From the NCBI RefSeq assembly GCF_024734405.1, contig NZ_CP059556.1:3968001-4032000 (forward strand): a DNA stretch of 64,000 nt, written 5' to 3'. Below the pieces are notes generated by a model, which worked only from the letters and a program-made list of their open reading frames with translations, searched no databases and was not told where the DNA came from. The DNA is from Saccharopolyspora gregorii. GTDB lineage: Bacteria; Actinomycetota; Actinomycetes; Mycobacteriales; Pseudonocardiaceae. This document shows positions 35,012-44,095 of the stretch, in pieces. The position numbers were made by a program, and so were the translations under genes. The first letter of the stretch is position 1. Each line of letters begins with the position of its first letter.

Positions 35012-36427
35012 TCAGGCGGCGCGGCGCGCGGCGGACAGCCCGGCGGCGCGGCCCATGGTGATGGCGTTGGCGACGGCGTTGCCGCCGCCGACGTAGCGGG
35101 CGCCGAGCACCCCGGCCCCCGCCTCCCCGGCGGCGAACAGGCCCGGCACCCGGCCGCCGCGCTCGTCGAGCACGGCGGCGGTGGCGTCGATCTCCAGCCC
35201 GGCGTGGGTGCAGACCAGTTCGGCGGGCAGGGTGCGCACCGCGTAGAACGGGCCCTCGCCGATCGGGTCCGGTGCGGCGGTGGATCCCTTGGCGCGCAAG
35301 GTCTCGTTCCGGCCGAAGTCGGCGTCGGTGCCGTGCGGCAGCTGGTCGTTCCAGCGGGCCACTTCGGCGGTGAGCGCCGCGGCGGGCACCCCGATCAGCT
35401 CGGCGAGCTCCGGCAGCGTCGCGGCCCGCGCGGTGCGGCCGGCTTCGGCCTCGCGCAGCACCGCCGCCGCGTCCCAGTGCGCGTAGCCGGGCGGCAGCGC
35501 GCGGCGGGCCCGCTCGTCGAACACCGCCCACACCGGCCCGGGCTGGGCGTCGATGATGCCGGTGGACACCGCGTAGGAGGCGTCCTCGTCCATGAATCGG
35601 CGGCCGCGGGCGTTGACGTGGATGCGGGACTTCGGCGGGAAGCCCGACTGCCAGTGGTGCAGCCGCTGGAAGTAGGCGGTGGGCAGCATCAGCCCCCAGC
35701 CGTCCCCGGCGAGCGCGGCGCCGACCTGCGCGCCGAACCGCAGGTGGTCGCCGCGGCTGCCGTCGGCGGCGACGACGAACAGGTCCGCGCCGGCGCGGGC
35801 GGCGGCCGGGTAGTGCCGGGCCAGCAGCTCCGGGTCGCGGGCCAGGCCGCCGCTGGCGATCACGACCGCGTCGGCGCTGACCTCGACGTCGTCGGCGACG
35901 ACACCGGACACCCGGTCGCCGGTGGTGCGCAACCGCTGCACCCGGGTGCCGAGCACCGCCTCCACCCGGTGCGCGCGGCGGGCCTTGTCCAGCACCCGCA
36001 CCAGGCCGTAGCCCTGGTCCTTCGGCACGTGCCCGCGCCACACGTCCTCCACGCCCGCCCGGCACAGCCCGGGGGTGTGCGCGTCGCCGGAGATCGCGGC
36101 GGGGACCTCCACGCCGAGCCCGATCAGCCATTCCAGCGCGGCCCCGGCCCGGTCGCAGAACCCGCGGACCAGGCCGGGCCGCAGCAGCCACTGGTTGAGG
36201 TCCATGTAGTGCTGGAAGAACGCCTCCGGCGAGTCCTCGACGCCGAGCCCGCGCTGCACGGACGTCCCGGCGGCGGTGAACATGCCCGCGGACAGCTGCG
36301 TGGAGCCGCCGAGCTCGCGTTCCGATTCGAACAGCAGCACCGCGGCGCCGCGTTCGGCCGCCGACACGGCCGCGGCCAGCCCGGCACCGCCCCCGCCGAC
36401 GACGATCACGTCGTAGTGCTCGGTCAT
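35012..36427 (-). CDS. FAD-dependent dehydrogenase (fumarate reductase/KSTD-like flavoprotein)
   Basis: 471 aa flavoprotein. The N-terminal dinucleotide fold is YDVIVVGGGGAGLAAAVSAAERG with FESERELGGST. The C-terminal FAD block is GLFAAGEAGAGVLGARYVGGGNAVANAITMGR. Relatives include 3-ketosteroid dehydrogenases and 4-oxocyclohexanecarboxylate desaturases that aromatise rings. A Tat or heme domain is absent. Its ATG overlaps the SDR stop by ATGA. In this block it most likely introduces double bonds into a cyclic ketone made by the SDRs; the exact substrate is inference. Confidence 0.85.
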   Translation of the reverse strand: MTEHYDVIVVGGGGAGLAAAVSAAERGAAVLLFESERELGGSTQLSAGMFTAAGTSVQRGLGVEDSPEAFFQHYMDLNQWLLRPGLVRGFCDRAGAALEWLIGLGVEVPAAISGDAHTPGLCRAGVEDVWRGHVPKDQGYGLVRVLDKARRAHRVEAVLGTRVQRLRTTGDRVSGVVADDVEVSADAVVIASGGLARDPELLARHYPAAARAGADLFVVAADGSRGDHLRFGAQVGAALAGDGWGLMLPTAYFQRLHHWQSGFPPKSRIHVNARGRRFMDEDASYAVSTGIIDAQPGPVWAVFDERARRALPPGYAHWDAAAVLREAEAGRTARAATLPELAELIGVPAAALTAEVARWNDQLPHGTDADFGRNETLRAKGSTAAPDPIGEGPFYAVRTLPAELVCTHAGLEIDATAAVLDERGGRVPGLFAAGEAGAGVLGARYVGGGNAVANAITMGRAAGLSAARRAA

Positions 36428-37218
36428 CGCAGGTCTCCCCCGGTGTCGGCGAGGATGCGGTGGTACAGGCCGTTGGACACCAGCCCGCCGTCCACCGTCA
36501 CCTCGCTGCCGGTCAGGTACGCGGAGCGGTCCGAGAGCAGGAACAGCACCGCTTCGGTGATCTCCTCGGGGGTGCCGGTGCGCCCGGCGGGGATGCTGGC
36601 GACCGCGGCGGCCACGAACGCGTCGGCGCCGTCCAGCAGCGCGGTGCCGACCAGCCCCGGGTGCACCGAGTTGACCCGGACGCCCCAGCGGGCGAAGTCC
36701 CCGGCCGCCGACTTCGACAGCCCGGTCAGGCCCCACTTGCTCGCCGAGTACGACGGGGAGAAGTAGCCGATCTGCCCGGAGATCGAGGAGATGTTCACGA
36801 TCGATCCGCCGCCGGAGTCGCGCATCAGCCCGGCGACGGCCTGCATCCCGTGGAACGGGCCGTGCAGGTTGACCCGCAGCACCTGCTCCCACACCTCGGC
36901 GGTGGTCTCGGTGAAGCGCAGCCGCCGCGAGATGCCGGCGTTGTTCACCAGCCCGCCGAGCTCGCCGCGGCCGTCGCGGATCTCGGTGACGACGCGCGCC
37001 CAGGCGGCCGGGTCGGTGACGTCCAGCTCGTGCGCGGAGGCCGAGCCGCCCGCGGCGGTGATCTCGGCGATGACCTCGCCCGGGTCGGCCACGTCGGCGA
37101 GGCACACGTGCACGCCCCGGCGGCCCAGCGCCCGCGCGTGCGCAGCGCCCATGCCCCCGGCGGCACCGGTGATGAGCACGACCCCGGGGTAGCGGACGCG
37201 CTCGACGGCCTCAGACAT
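36424..37218 (-). CDS. short-chain dehydrogenase/reductase
   Basis: 264 aa NAD(P)-dependent SDR. Nucleotide motif LITGAAGGMGAAHA, NNAG in LVNNAGIS, catalytic Ser in NISSISG, and YSASK with the catalytic Tyr and Lys. The C terminus has VDGGLVSNG. Its ATG overlaps the end of the second SDR gene (ATGTCTGA), and its stop overlaps the FAD dehydrogenase start. It probably oxidises a ring hydroxyl or reduces a ketone in the same pathway. Confidence 0.92.
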   Translation of the reverse strand: MSEAVERVRYPGVVLITGAAGGMGAAHARALGRRGVHVCLADVADPGEVIAEITAAGGSASAHELDVTDPAAWARVVTEIRDGRGELGGLVNNAGISRRLRFTETTAEVWEQVLRVNLHGPFHGMQAVAGLMRDSGGGSIVNISSISGQIGYFSPSYSASKWGLTGLSKSAAGDFARWGVRVNSVHPGLVGTALLDGADAFVAAAVASIPAGRTGTPEEITEAVLFLLSDRSAYLTGSEVTVDGGLVSNGLYHRILADTGGDLR

Positions 37219-38037
37219 GCCGGGACCCGCCGTCCACGGCGATGCTGTGCCCGGTGATGTAGCGGGCGCTGTCGGAGAGCAGGAACAGCAGCGCGCCGAA
37301 CACCTCCTCCGGCGAGCCGATCCGGTGCAGCGGCACGGTGTCCACGGCGTGGCGCAGCGCCACCGGGTCCTCCTTGACCCAGCGGGTCATGTCGGTGTCG
37401 ATGTAGCCGGGGCGATGGCGTTGACCCGGATGCCCTGGTCGCCGAACTCGACGGCGAGCGATTCGGTCAGGTGCGCCACCGCGGCCTTCGACGTGCAGTA
37501 GGCGCCGCGCCCGCGCCGGACCCGGGTCGCCGACACCGAGGACATGTTCACGATCGCGCCGCCGGGCCCGAGGTGCCGGGCCGCGGCCTGCGCGCCGTAG
37601 AGCACGCCTTCGACGTTGACGCGCAGCACGCCGCCGAGCTGGTCCGGGCTGATCTCCGCGGCGGGGGCGAACGGGAAGATCCCGGCGTTGTTGACCCAGT
37701 GGTCGAGCCTGCCGAACTCGGCGAGGGCGGTGGCGGCGAGGCGGTCGTGCTGTTCGGCCGACGTCACGTCCACCGCGGTGCCGACGACGCGCCCCGGTTC
37801 GTCCACTGTGGACTTCAACGCGTCGTTGATCTCGTCCGCGGTGGTGGACATCCGCTCGCCGTCGAGGTCGCCGCCGACGACGTGCACCCCGCGGGCGGCG
37901 AGGCCGCGCGCGAAGACCGCGCCCATGCCGCGGGCGGCGCCGGTGATCACCGCGACCTTGCCGGGCAGGTCCGGGTAGTGCGCGCCGATCGGCCGGTGCA
38001 GCGCACCGCCGGGGCCGGTTCCGTCCGAAGTGGACAT
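37211..38037 (-). pseudogene. second SDR gene, frameshifted near 37407
   Basis: The frame from 38037 gives a good SDR (VITGAARGMGAVFA, NNAGIFPF, NMSSVSATRV, YCTSK) down to VNAIAP, then hits a stop at 37387. Adding one base at CC 37407-37408 (expected CCC) restores the conserved PGYIDTDMTRW and a normal end (HSIAVDGGSRHV) at 37211, giving 275 aa. The restored stop overlaps the next gene in the usual way, so the coding unit was intact until recently, or the missing base is a sequencing error. Confidence 0.85.
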
Positions 38038-38071
38038 GCGTTCTCTCCTCGCCTGGCTGGGCTTGCGGGGT

Positions 38072-38491
38072 TCAGCGCGCGTCGTCGCGGCGCACCTCGC
38101 GGCGGCGGACCCGCCACGTCCCGCCGTCGGCGACGAGTTCGTCGGTGAACGTGGTCATCCGCAGCAGCCGGGATTCGCCCGCGGCGGTGCGCACGATCTG
38201 CAGGTAGCCGTGCACGGTGAGCGCGCCGGGCCCGGCCGGTTCGGCGACCAGGTTGGTGATCACGTGCCGGGTGCGGGCGCCCGCGTCGCGGTCGGCGGCG
38301 GCGAAGCGCTCGGCGAACTCGACGAGGGCGGTGGTGCCGATGGCGGGTTCCGGGTAGCTGGGCGAGCGGAACTCGCCGTCGGCGGTGAACGTCGCGGCCC
38401 ACCCGGCGGCGCGACCCTCGTCGATGTGCCTGCTCTGCGCGCCGTAGAGCTGGTGGACGTGCGCGAGCACGTCGGCGCCGATCGGCTGCAC
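38072..38491 (-). CDS. NTF2-like (SnoaL/dioxygenase-small-subunit-like) protein
   Basis: 139 aa cone-shaped alpha/beta barrel protein of the NTF2-like superfamily. Blocks are VHQLYGAQSRHIDEGRAAGWAATFTADGEFRS, LVEFAERFAAADRDAGARTRHVITNL and the C-terminal strand TWRVRRREVRRDD. Such proteins act as isomerases, dehydratases or small subunits of ring hydroxylases. The GTG at 38491 is chosen for its GGGAGGG site; a longer frame upstream would run through the operator. It is the first gene of the minus-strand catabolic operon and divergent from the IclR regulator. Confidence 0.82.
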   Translation of the reverse strand: MQPIGADVLAHVHQLYGAQSRHIDEGRAAGWAATFTADGEFRSPSYPEPAIGTTALVEFAERFAAADRDAGARTRHVITNLVAEPAGPGALTVHGYLQIVRTAAGESRLLRMTTFTDELVADGGTWRVRRREVRRDDAR

Positions 38492-38512
38492 GAACCCTCC
38501 CGATCGATGTGC

Positions 38513-38537
38513 TATTATCGCACACAGCGTGCGATTA
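38513..38537. promoter_or_regulatory. putative IclR operator in the divergent promoter
   Basis: ATCGCAC (38517-38523) and GTGCGAT (38528-38534) form an inverted repeat with a short spacer, inside a locally AT-rich stretch (GCTATTATCG and GATTAATTGG). It lies between the NTF2-like gene and the IclR gene, the expected place for an IclR-type autoregulatory operator. Confidence 0.6.
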
Positions 38538-38592
38538 ATTGGTACTGTAAGCGGGCTCACGCACCGCGTCAACACTGCGCAGGAGGAACGCC

Positions 38593-39285
38593 ATGTCCGA
38601 GACCGGTGCGGTCGAGCTCGACTCCGGGATGTCGAAGACGCTGCACAACGGGCTGCGGATCCTGGAAGTCCTCGCCGAGGAGCCGCGCGGGCTCACCCTC
38701 GGCGAACTCGCCGAACGCGTCGGCGTGCACCGCACCGTCGCGCACCGCCTGGTGCGCACCCTCGAAGCGCACCGGCTGTGCCGCCGCGACGACGTCAAGC
38801 GCATCTCGCTCGGGACCGGGCTGGTGCAGCTGAGCGAACCCGTCGAGCAGGACCTGCGGACGCTGGCCCGGCCCGTGCTCGACGAACTCACCGAACGCAC
38901 CCGGGCCACCGCGCACCTCGTGGTGCAGGAGGACGAGCACCAGGTGCGGATGCTGATGATCGTCGAGCCGCGGCGCGCGCGGATGCACGTGTCGTTCCGG
39001 CCCGGTCAGGTCGATCCGATCGACCGCGGCTCGGCGGGCCTCGCGCTGCTGGCCGCCGCGCCGCCGCGCGCGGGCGAGCGGGACGCGGTGCGGGAGACCC
39101 GCGAACGCGGATTCGCCGTGTCGCACGGGGAGATCGCGCCCTCGGTCACCGGGATCTCGGCGCTCGTGCCGGGCACCGAGCGGCCGGTCAGCCTCGGGCT
39201 GTCGCTGTTCGAGGTGGACGACGTGCAGGAGCTCGGCGGCATCGTCCTGGACGCGGCGCACCGGCTCGGCACCCTGCTGCGCTGA
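38593..39285 (+). CDS. IclR-family transcriptional regulator
   Basis: 230 aa regulator. The N-terminal winged helix is LHNGLRILEVLAEEPRGLTLGELAERVGVHRTVAHRLVRTLEAHRL, followed by the IclR effector domain (DELTERTRATAHLVVQ, VDPIDRGSAGLALLA, ISALVPGTERPVSLGLS). GGAGGAAC precedes the ATG. Divergent from the NTF2-SDR-SDR-FAD-MFS operon, which it probably controls in response to an aromatic or alicyclic acid. Confidence 0.92.
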   Translation: MSETGAVELDSGMSKTLHNGLRILEVLAEEPRGLTLGELAERVGVHRTVAHRLVRTLEAHRLCRRDDVKRISLGTGLVQLSEPVEQDLRTLARPVLDELTERTRATAHLVVQEDEHQVRMLMIVEPRRARMHVSFRPGQVDPIDRGSAGLALLAAAPPRAGERDAVRETRERGFAVSHGEIAPSVTGISALVPGTERPVSLGLSLFEVDDVQELGGIVLDAAHRLGTLLR

Positions 39286-39300
39286 CCCCGGACGCCAGAA

Positions 39301-39333
39301 CGCCCCGCCCACGGGGAACCCGTGAACGGGGCG
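39301..39333 (+). terminator. hairpin after the IclR gene
   Basis: CGCCCCG (39301-39307) pairs with CGGGGCG (39327-39333), with an inner CACGGG/CCCGTG stem. It lies 15 bases after the regulator stop. Confidence 0.6.
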
Positions 39334-39580
39334 CTCGATCCGCCGGATCAGCACTCGCACGGCAGGTCTGCTCTATTCCACCGCCGCGGGAACCGGAACC
39401 GGCCGGCGCCGATCGGATGAGCCCGCCCGGGGTCCGCACCACACCCCGGACGCACGAACGCCGGGGCGGTCCACCCGGTCCTCGACCGGACGGGCACCAC
39501 CCCGGCGCCGACGTGCGTCCGCTCCGCCACCGCGCAGAGTCCCTCGACCGGGCTCCGTCCGCGGCCGGAGCCGGTGGAGC

Positions 39581-41194
39581 TCAGTCCTCCTCGTCCGGGT
39601 CCCGGACGTAGAGGGTCCTGCCGCGCAGCACGGTGCGCTGGCAGCGCGGCAGCGGCGCGCCCGGGCTCAGGTCCGGCAGCGGCGGCACGCCCGCGCGCGG
39701 ATCCGTCGACCAGCGCTGCACCCGCGAATCCGGTGCGGTGACGACGAGATCGCCCGTCTCCCACACCGCGTAGGTCGCCGGAGCACCCGGCACCAGCGCC
39801 CCCGTCACCCCGTCGTCCACCCCGGCGGCCCGCCAGCCGCCGCGGGTGTGCGCGGTGAACGCGGCGCGCGGCGAGATGCCGAACCCGTCCGTGCGGTGGT
39901 GCACCGCGGCCCGCACCGCCGCCCACGGGTCCACCGGCGTCACCGGCGCGTCCGAACCGAAGGCGAGCACGATGCCGTTCGCCGCCAACGCCGAGAACGG
40001 GTTCAGCCGCGTCCCGCGCGGCACCCCGAGCCGCCTCGCGTACATGTCCGACGGCCCGCCCCAGGCGGCGTCGAACTGCGGCTGGACCGAGGCGACCACG
40101 CCGAAGGCGCCGAGTTCCGCGGCCTGCTCGGCGGTCACCATCTCCAGGTGCTCCAGCCGGTGCCGCATGCTCGCCAGCGCGGGTACGCCGAGCACCTTCG
40201 CCGCGCGGCGGAAGCCTTCGCAGGCCTCGGCGACCCCGGCGTCCCCTATCACGTGGAACCCGGCCTGCAGGCCCTGCCGGGTGCAGTCGACGAGGTGCTC
40301 GGCGACGGCCTCGGCGTCCAGGTACAGCACGCCAGAGGTCGTCGGATCGTCGGCGTAGGGCGCGCCGAGCGCCGCGGTGCGCGAACCGACCGCGCCGTCG
40401 ACGAACAGGTCGCCGCCCAGCCCGCGCACGCCGAGCTCCCGCGCGGTCTCCAGGGCACCCAGCTCGCCCCAGTAGCCGACGACCTCCGGCACGTCCCCGC
40501 GAGCCGACAGCTCCAGCAGGTCCCGCAGGTCGTCCGCGCCGGAGATGTCCGGGCCCGCGCACTCGTGCACGGCCGCCACCCCGCAGGAGGCCGCGTGCCG
40601 CAGGAACGCCAGCTGCGCCTCCCGGCGCTGCGCCAGGCCCAGCGATTCGCGGGCGGCGCTGCGCGCGTGGTGGTGCGAGACGCGGGTCAGCGGCCCGTCC
40701 GGGCTCCAGCCCTCGGTGTCCTTGGCCAGCGGGGCGCGCTCGATCAGCGCGCTGGAGACCAGCGCCGAGTGCACGTCGATCCGGGACAGGTAGACGGGCG
40801 CGCCGCCGCAGGCGTTGTCGATCTCCGCGCGGGACGGCGGGCGGCGCTCCGGCCACCAGGTCTCGTCCCAGCCGTGGCCCCAGACCAGCGCGCCCGGATG
40901 TTCCTCGACGTGGTCGCGCAGCGCGTGCAGGAATTCGGTCAGCGAAGCGCAGCCGGTCAGGTCCAGGCCGTTGATCAGCAGACCGGACGAGGTGGCGTGC
41001 ACGTGCGCGTCGACGAACGCGGGGGCGACGAACGCCCCGCCGAGCTCGACGACCTCCGCCTCGGGATGCAGTGCACGGCCGACCCTGTCGGAACCGACCC
41101 AGGCGATGGTGCCATCGATGACGGCCATCGCGGTGGCGTCGGCATCGGCGGGCGAATGGATCCGGCCGCCGAGCAGCAACGTGGTCTCGGACAT
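39581..41194 (-). CDS. YtcJ-like metal-dependent amidohydrolase
   Basis: 537 aa amidohydrolase-superfamily protein. The first metal site is VDAHVHATSSG, and later blocks are HECAGPD, GLQAGFHVIGDAGV, RLEHLEMVTAEQ and FGSDAPVTPVDPW. This is the YtcJ/exoenzyme-regulatory AepA-like group, whose substrates are mostly unknown amides or N-formyl compounds. It stands alone, with nearly 400 bp upstream to the end of the fxsA gene. No signal peptide is seen. Confidence 0.88.
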   Translation of the reverse strand: MSETTLLLGGRIHSPADADATAMAVIDGTIAWVGSDRVGRALHPEAEVVELGGAFVAPAFVDAHVHATSSGLLINGLDLTGCASLTEFLHALRDHVEEHPGALVWGHGWDETWWPERRPPSRAEIDNACGGAPVYLSRIDVHSALVSSALIERAPLAKDTEGWSPDGPLTRVSHHHARSAARESLGLAQRREAQLAFLRHAASCGVAAVHECAGPDISGADDLRDLLELSARGDVPEVVGYWGELGALETARELGVRGLGGDLFVDGAVGSRTAALGAPYADDPTTSGVLYLDAEAVAEHLVDCTRQGLQAGFHVIGDAGVAEACEGFRRAAKVLGVPALASMRHRLEHLEMVTAEQAAELGAFGVVASVQPQFDAAWGGPSDMYARRLGVPRGTRLNPFSALAANGIVLAFGSDAPVTPVDPWAAVRAAVHHRTDGFGISPRAAFTAHTRGGWRAAGVDDGVTGALVPGAPATYAVWETGDLVVTAPDSRVQRWSTDPRAGVPPLPDLSPGAPLPRCQRTVLRGRTLYVRDPDEED

Positions 41195-41569
41195 GTCCTG
41201 TGTTCCCTGTCCTGGGGATTCCCCCCGGCTTCGGCTTGCTGGCGGCGCAAGGCGTGACGAGCTGTTCCGCCCGGCCCCCGCGCGTCGGCGCGAGCCCCTC
41301 CGCTCCGGGTCGCACCGACCTGCTCGGTCGGCGGCGGACCGCGTCGGGTGGCTCGGCCGCCCGGTCCCCGTGTCCGCCCGCTCCGTCCGGAGCCGGGTGG
41401 ATCACCTTACGCGGAGCACCGCGACCCCGGTGGATCGAGGTCCGCGCCGAGGTGAACCTCGCCATGCGCCACCGTGGCCGGAGTCGGGAGTGCCGCTCCC
41501 GGCTCCGGCCACGATCGTTCGCCGAAGCTTACCCGCAGTGCTCGCACGAGCGGCGCCACGCCGGGCGGT
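41195..41569. other. 375-bp intergenic stretch
   Basis: Lies upstream of the amidohydrolase and downstream of fxsA. Apart from the strong hairpin at 41473-41513 I see no gene or repeat. It should contain the amidohydrolase promoter. Confidence 0.5.
41473..41513 (-). terminator. 18-bp hairpin terminator after fxsA
   Basis: CGTGGCCGGAGTCGGGAG (41473-41490) pairs with CTCCCGGCTCCGGCCACG (41496-41513) with a single mismatch, 57 bases past the fxsA stop. Confidence 0.75.
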
Positions 41570-42148
41570 TCACCGCGGCGAGCCGCCGTCCGGGCGCTCT
41601 GCCTGCGACGACGTTCCCAGCGGCGGGTGCTGGCGGGGGACGTCGTCCTCACTGACCGACACCACTTCACCGTCGATGACGTCCCCGTCAATTCTCCCCG
41701 CACCGCGCCCGGCACCGGGGGAACCCGCTTTCGGGAAGCCCGCGGGGAACCCGACGCCACCCGCATGGGCCCAGAACCGCTGCTGCACCTGCTCGGCGTG
41801 GCGTTCGGCACGTCGAGCCAGCCAGCGGCGCACCAGCGCCCGCGTCGGCGGCAGCAGCAGCACCAGTCCCACGACGTCGCTGACGAACCCGGGCAGCGCG
41901 ATCAGCAGGCCGCCCGCCACGACCAGCACCCCGTCCGCGACCTCCCGCTCCGGTGGCTTGCGCTGCATCGCGGCCTCGTTGAACGCCTGGAGGGAGCGGC
42001 GCCCTTCCCTGCGCAGCAGCCAGCTGCCGAGGAACGCGCCCCCGAACAGCAGTCCGATCGTGGGCAGCACGCCGATGGCGCTGCCGACCAGCACCAGCAC
42101 GCTGATCTCCACGACGCCGATGGCCAGGAGCAGCAGGAGAATGGGCAA
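41570..42148 (-). CDS. fxsA: FxsA family membrane protein
   Basis: 192 aa inner-membrane protein. The conserved N-terminal three helices are MPILLLLLAIGVVEISVLVLVGSAIG, LPTIGLLFGGAFLGSWLLRREG and GVLVVAGGLLIALPGFVSDVVGLVLLLPPTR. The cytoplasmic tail is Gly/Asp-rich and variable. In E. coli FxsA sequesters a phage exclusion protein; the general role is unclear. A GGAGGTCG site precedes the ATG. It is divergent from the SGNH hydrolase gene. Confidence 0.92.
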   Translation of the reverse strand: MPILLLLLAIGVVEISVLVLVGSAIGVLPTIGLLFGGAFLGSWLLRREGRRSLQAFNEAAMQRKPPEREVADGVLVVAGGLLIALPGFVSDVVGLVLLLPPTRALVRRWLARRAERHAEQVQQRFWAHAGGVGFPAGFPKAGSPGAGRGAGRIDGDVIDGEVVSVSEDDVPRQHPPLGTSSQAERPDGGSPR

Positions 42149-42301
42149 AACGACCTCCGGGACAAATCCGCCTCACCCCGTCCAACGCACGGGATGCCCG
42201 ATTTTCTCCCGCGCGCCCGGACCGGTTTCCACGTGGTGTTGCGCTCACCACCGCCCGGTACCGGCCGTGGTCGCGCGCGGGTGCTCATAGACTGATCGGC
42301 G

Positions 42302-43390
42302 ATGCGGGCGCACATGTCGAGATTCCTCGCACTGCTGGCGATCTGCGGCGTCCTGGCGCTCGCGGTCCTGGTCAGTGATCAGTACCTGCCGAGCCTGCCG
42401 CAGCAGCCCGAACGGCTGCCCGCCGCGGTGGTCACGCTCGGCGACAGCACGCTGTCCGGCGAGGGCGGCGGTCACTACGAGGCGGGCACCAACGGCGAGG
42501 GCGGCAACTGGTGCCACCGCTCCCCGGCGGCCCCGGTGCACCAGCTGCGGCTGCCGCCGGACGTGACGCGCATCAACCTGGCGTGCTCCGGCGCGCAGGC
42601 CGCGGCCATCGGGGCGGACGGCGACGCCGAGGGTTCCCAGGCCGCGCGGCTGGCCGAGCTGACCCAGCGGTTCCGGATCACCGACGTCGTGGTGCAGGTC
42701 GGCGCGAACGACGACCCCGCCTTCACCGACGTGGTGAACCGGTGCGTGGAGGCGTGGGCGACCCGGGTGCCCGGCGGCTGCGCCGAGCAGATGCGGGACC
42801 TGTGGCCGCAGCGGGTCGCGGCGATGCGGCCGAAGGTCGCGTCCGCGCTGCGCGAGGTGCGGGCCGCGATGGAGCGCTCCGGGTACACGCCCGCCGCCTA
42901 CTCGCTGGTGGTGCAGTCCTACGCGTCGCCGGTGGGTCCCGACGTGGACCCGCGGCTGAACAACCTCTCCGGCTGCCCGTTCCAGCCCGGTGACCTGGAA
43001 TGGATCCGCGACACCGGGGTCCCGCAGCTGTCCGAGGGGCTGCGCGCGGCCGCCGACGAGGTGGGGGCGCGGTTCCTGGACCTGTCCCGCGCCGGGATCG
43101 GCCGGGAGGCCTGCACCGCGGACACCGCCGAGGACACCCCGGCCGGGCAGGTGCCCTCGCCGCGGGACGGTGAGCAGGAGTGGTTCACCCGGCTCACCGT
43201 GGACTGGGGCAGCCTGCAGGACGACTACCGGGCGCCGCACGCGATGCAGGAGTCGTTCCACGCCAACGCGGCCGGGCACCGGGCCCTCGCCGGCTGCCTG
43301 AGCGAGTTCCTGGCGGGCACCGAGGAGCGGGCCGCCTGCGCGGCCGACGAGACGGGCGAACTGCACGCCGTGCCCGCCCCGCAGCCCTGA
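42302..43390 (+). CDS. secreted or membrane-anchored SGNH/GDSL hydrolase
   Basis: 362 aa esterase-fold protein. A single N-terminal hydrophobic segment (FLALLAICGVLALAVLVSD) exports or anchors it. SGNH blocks: Ser in VTLGDSTLSGEG, Gly in LACSGAQ, Asn in VGANDDPAF and His in ESFHANAAGHRALAG. Six or more Cys suggest disulfides (CHRSP, GGCAEQM, SGCPF, GREACTADT). The acyl or acetyl substrate is unknown. It is followed by the convergent GtrA gene. Confidence 0.88.
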   Translation: MRAHMSRFLALLAICGVLALAVLVSDQYLPSLPQQPERLPAAVVTLGDSTLSGEGGGHYEAGTNGEGGNWCHRSPAAPVHQLRLPPDVTRINLACSGAQAAAIGADGDAEGSQAARLAELTQRFRITDVVVQVGANDDPAFTDVVNRCVEAWATRVPGGCAEQMRDLWPQRVAAMRPKVASALREVRAAMERSGYTPAAYSLVVQSYASPVGPDVDPRLNNLSGCPFQPGDLEWIRDTGVPQLSEGLRAAADEVGARFLDLSRAGIGREACTADTAEDTPAGQVPSPRDGEQEWFTRLTVDWGSLQDDYRAPHAMQESFHANAAGHRALAGCLSEFLAGTEERAACAADETGELHAVPAPQP

Positions 43391-43426
43391 TCCCGGGAAC
43401 GCGACCGCCCGCGTGCGCCGGACCGC

Positions 43427-43921
43427 TCAGGCCGCCGCCGGGATCGGGCGTTCCCCGGCCGGCCGGCGCCGGTCGCGGTGGAAGACCCAGAGGCGGAGCG
43501 CGGTGAACCGGGTGATGCCGCCCGCGACGCTCATCACCGCCACGGCGACCGCTTCGGCCACGCTGCCCGCATCCGCGTCGACGAGCCGCAGCAGGGCCAG
43601 CGCCGCGCTGCTGGAGACGCAGTAGAACAGGAACGTCGCCGCCGTCTGCAGGTGCATCCGCAGCCGCCGCTCCGGCAGCCCGGTGAACACGAACCGCCGG
43701 TGCAGCGCGCTGGAGCCGATCGTGGTCACCAGCAGCGCCAGCACGTTCGCGGGCCCGGTGGCGAAGGTGCCGCGCAGCAGCAGGTAGAGCAGCGCGTTCA
43801 CCGCCGTCGTCGCACCCCCGACCGCGGTGAACAGCACGGCCCGCCCGGTCGTGCCGCCGCGCAGCGCCGCGAGCGCCCGGCTGGTCCGCTCCGCCCACGA
43901 CGGTCGTCGATCACCGCGCAC
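43427..43921 (-). CDS. GtrA family membrane protein
   Basis: 164 aa protein with four membrane helices (AVLFTAVGGATTAVNALLYLLLRG, VLALLVTTIGSSALHRRFVFTG, FLFYCVSSSAALALL, AVAVMSVAGGITRFTALRLWVFH). GtrA proteins flip or transfer polyprenyl-linked sugars for envelope glycans. The GTG start follows GGAGGTGAGC. No glycosyltransferase is adjacent. Confidence 0.9.
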   Translation of the reverse strand: MRGDRRPSWAERTSRALAALRGGTTGRAVLFTAVGGATTAVNALLYLLLRGTFATGPANVLALLVTTIGSSALHRRFVFTGLPERRLRMHLQTAATFLFYCVSSSAALALLRLVDADAGSVAEAVAVAVMSVAGGITRFTALRLWVFHRDRRRPAGERPIPAAA

Positions 43922-44095
43922 CGCTCACCTCCGGCTCGGTCGCCCGCATCGATTCGCTGTCGACGCTAGGTGAGCAGTGCGTCCGCCCGCGTTGAGGAAC
44001 CTGGGAATCAGCTGGGAACCGGCGGACGGGGCGCTCGGACCCGCGCACCCGGTGGGACGATCTCGGCAGTACCGGAACCGTCGAGGGGAGTCGTG

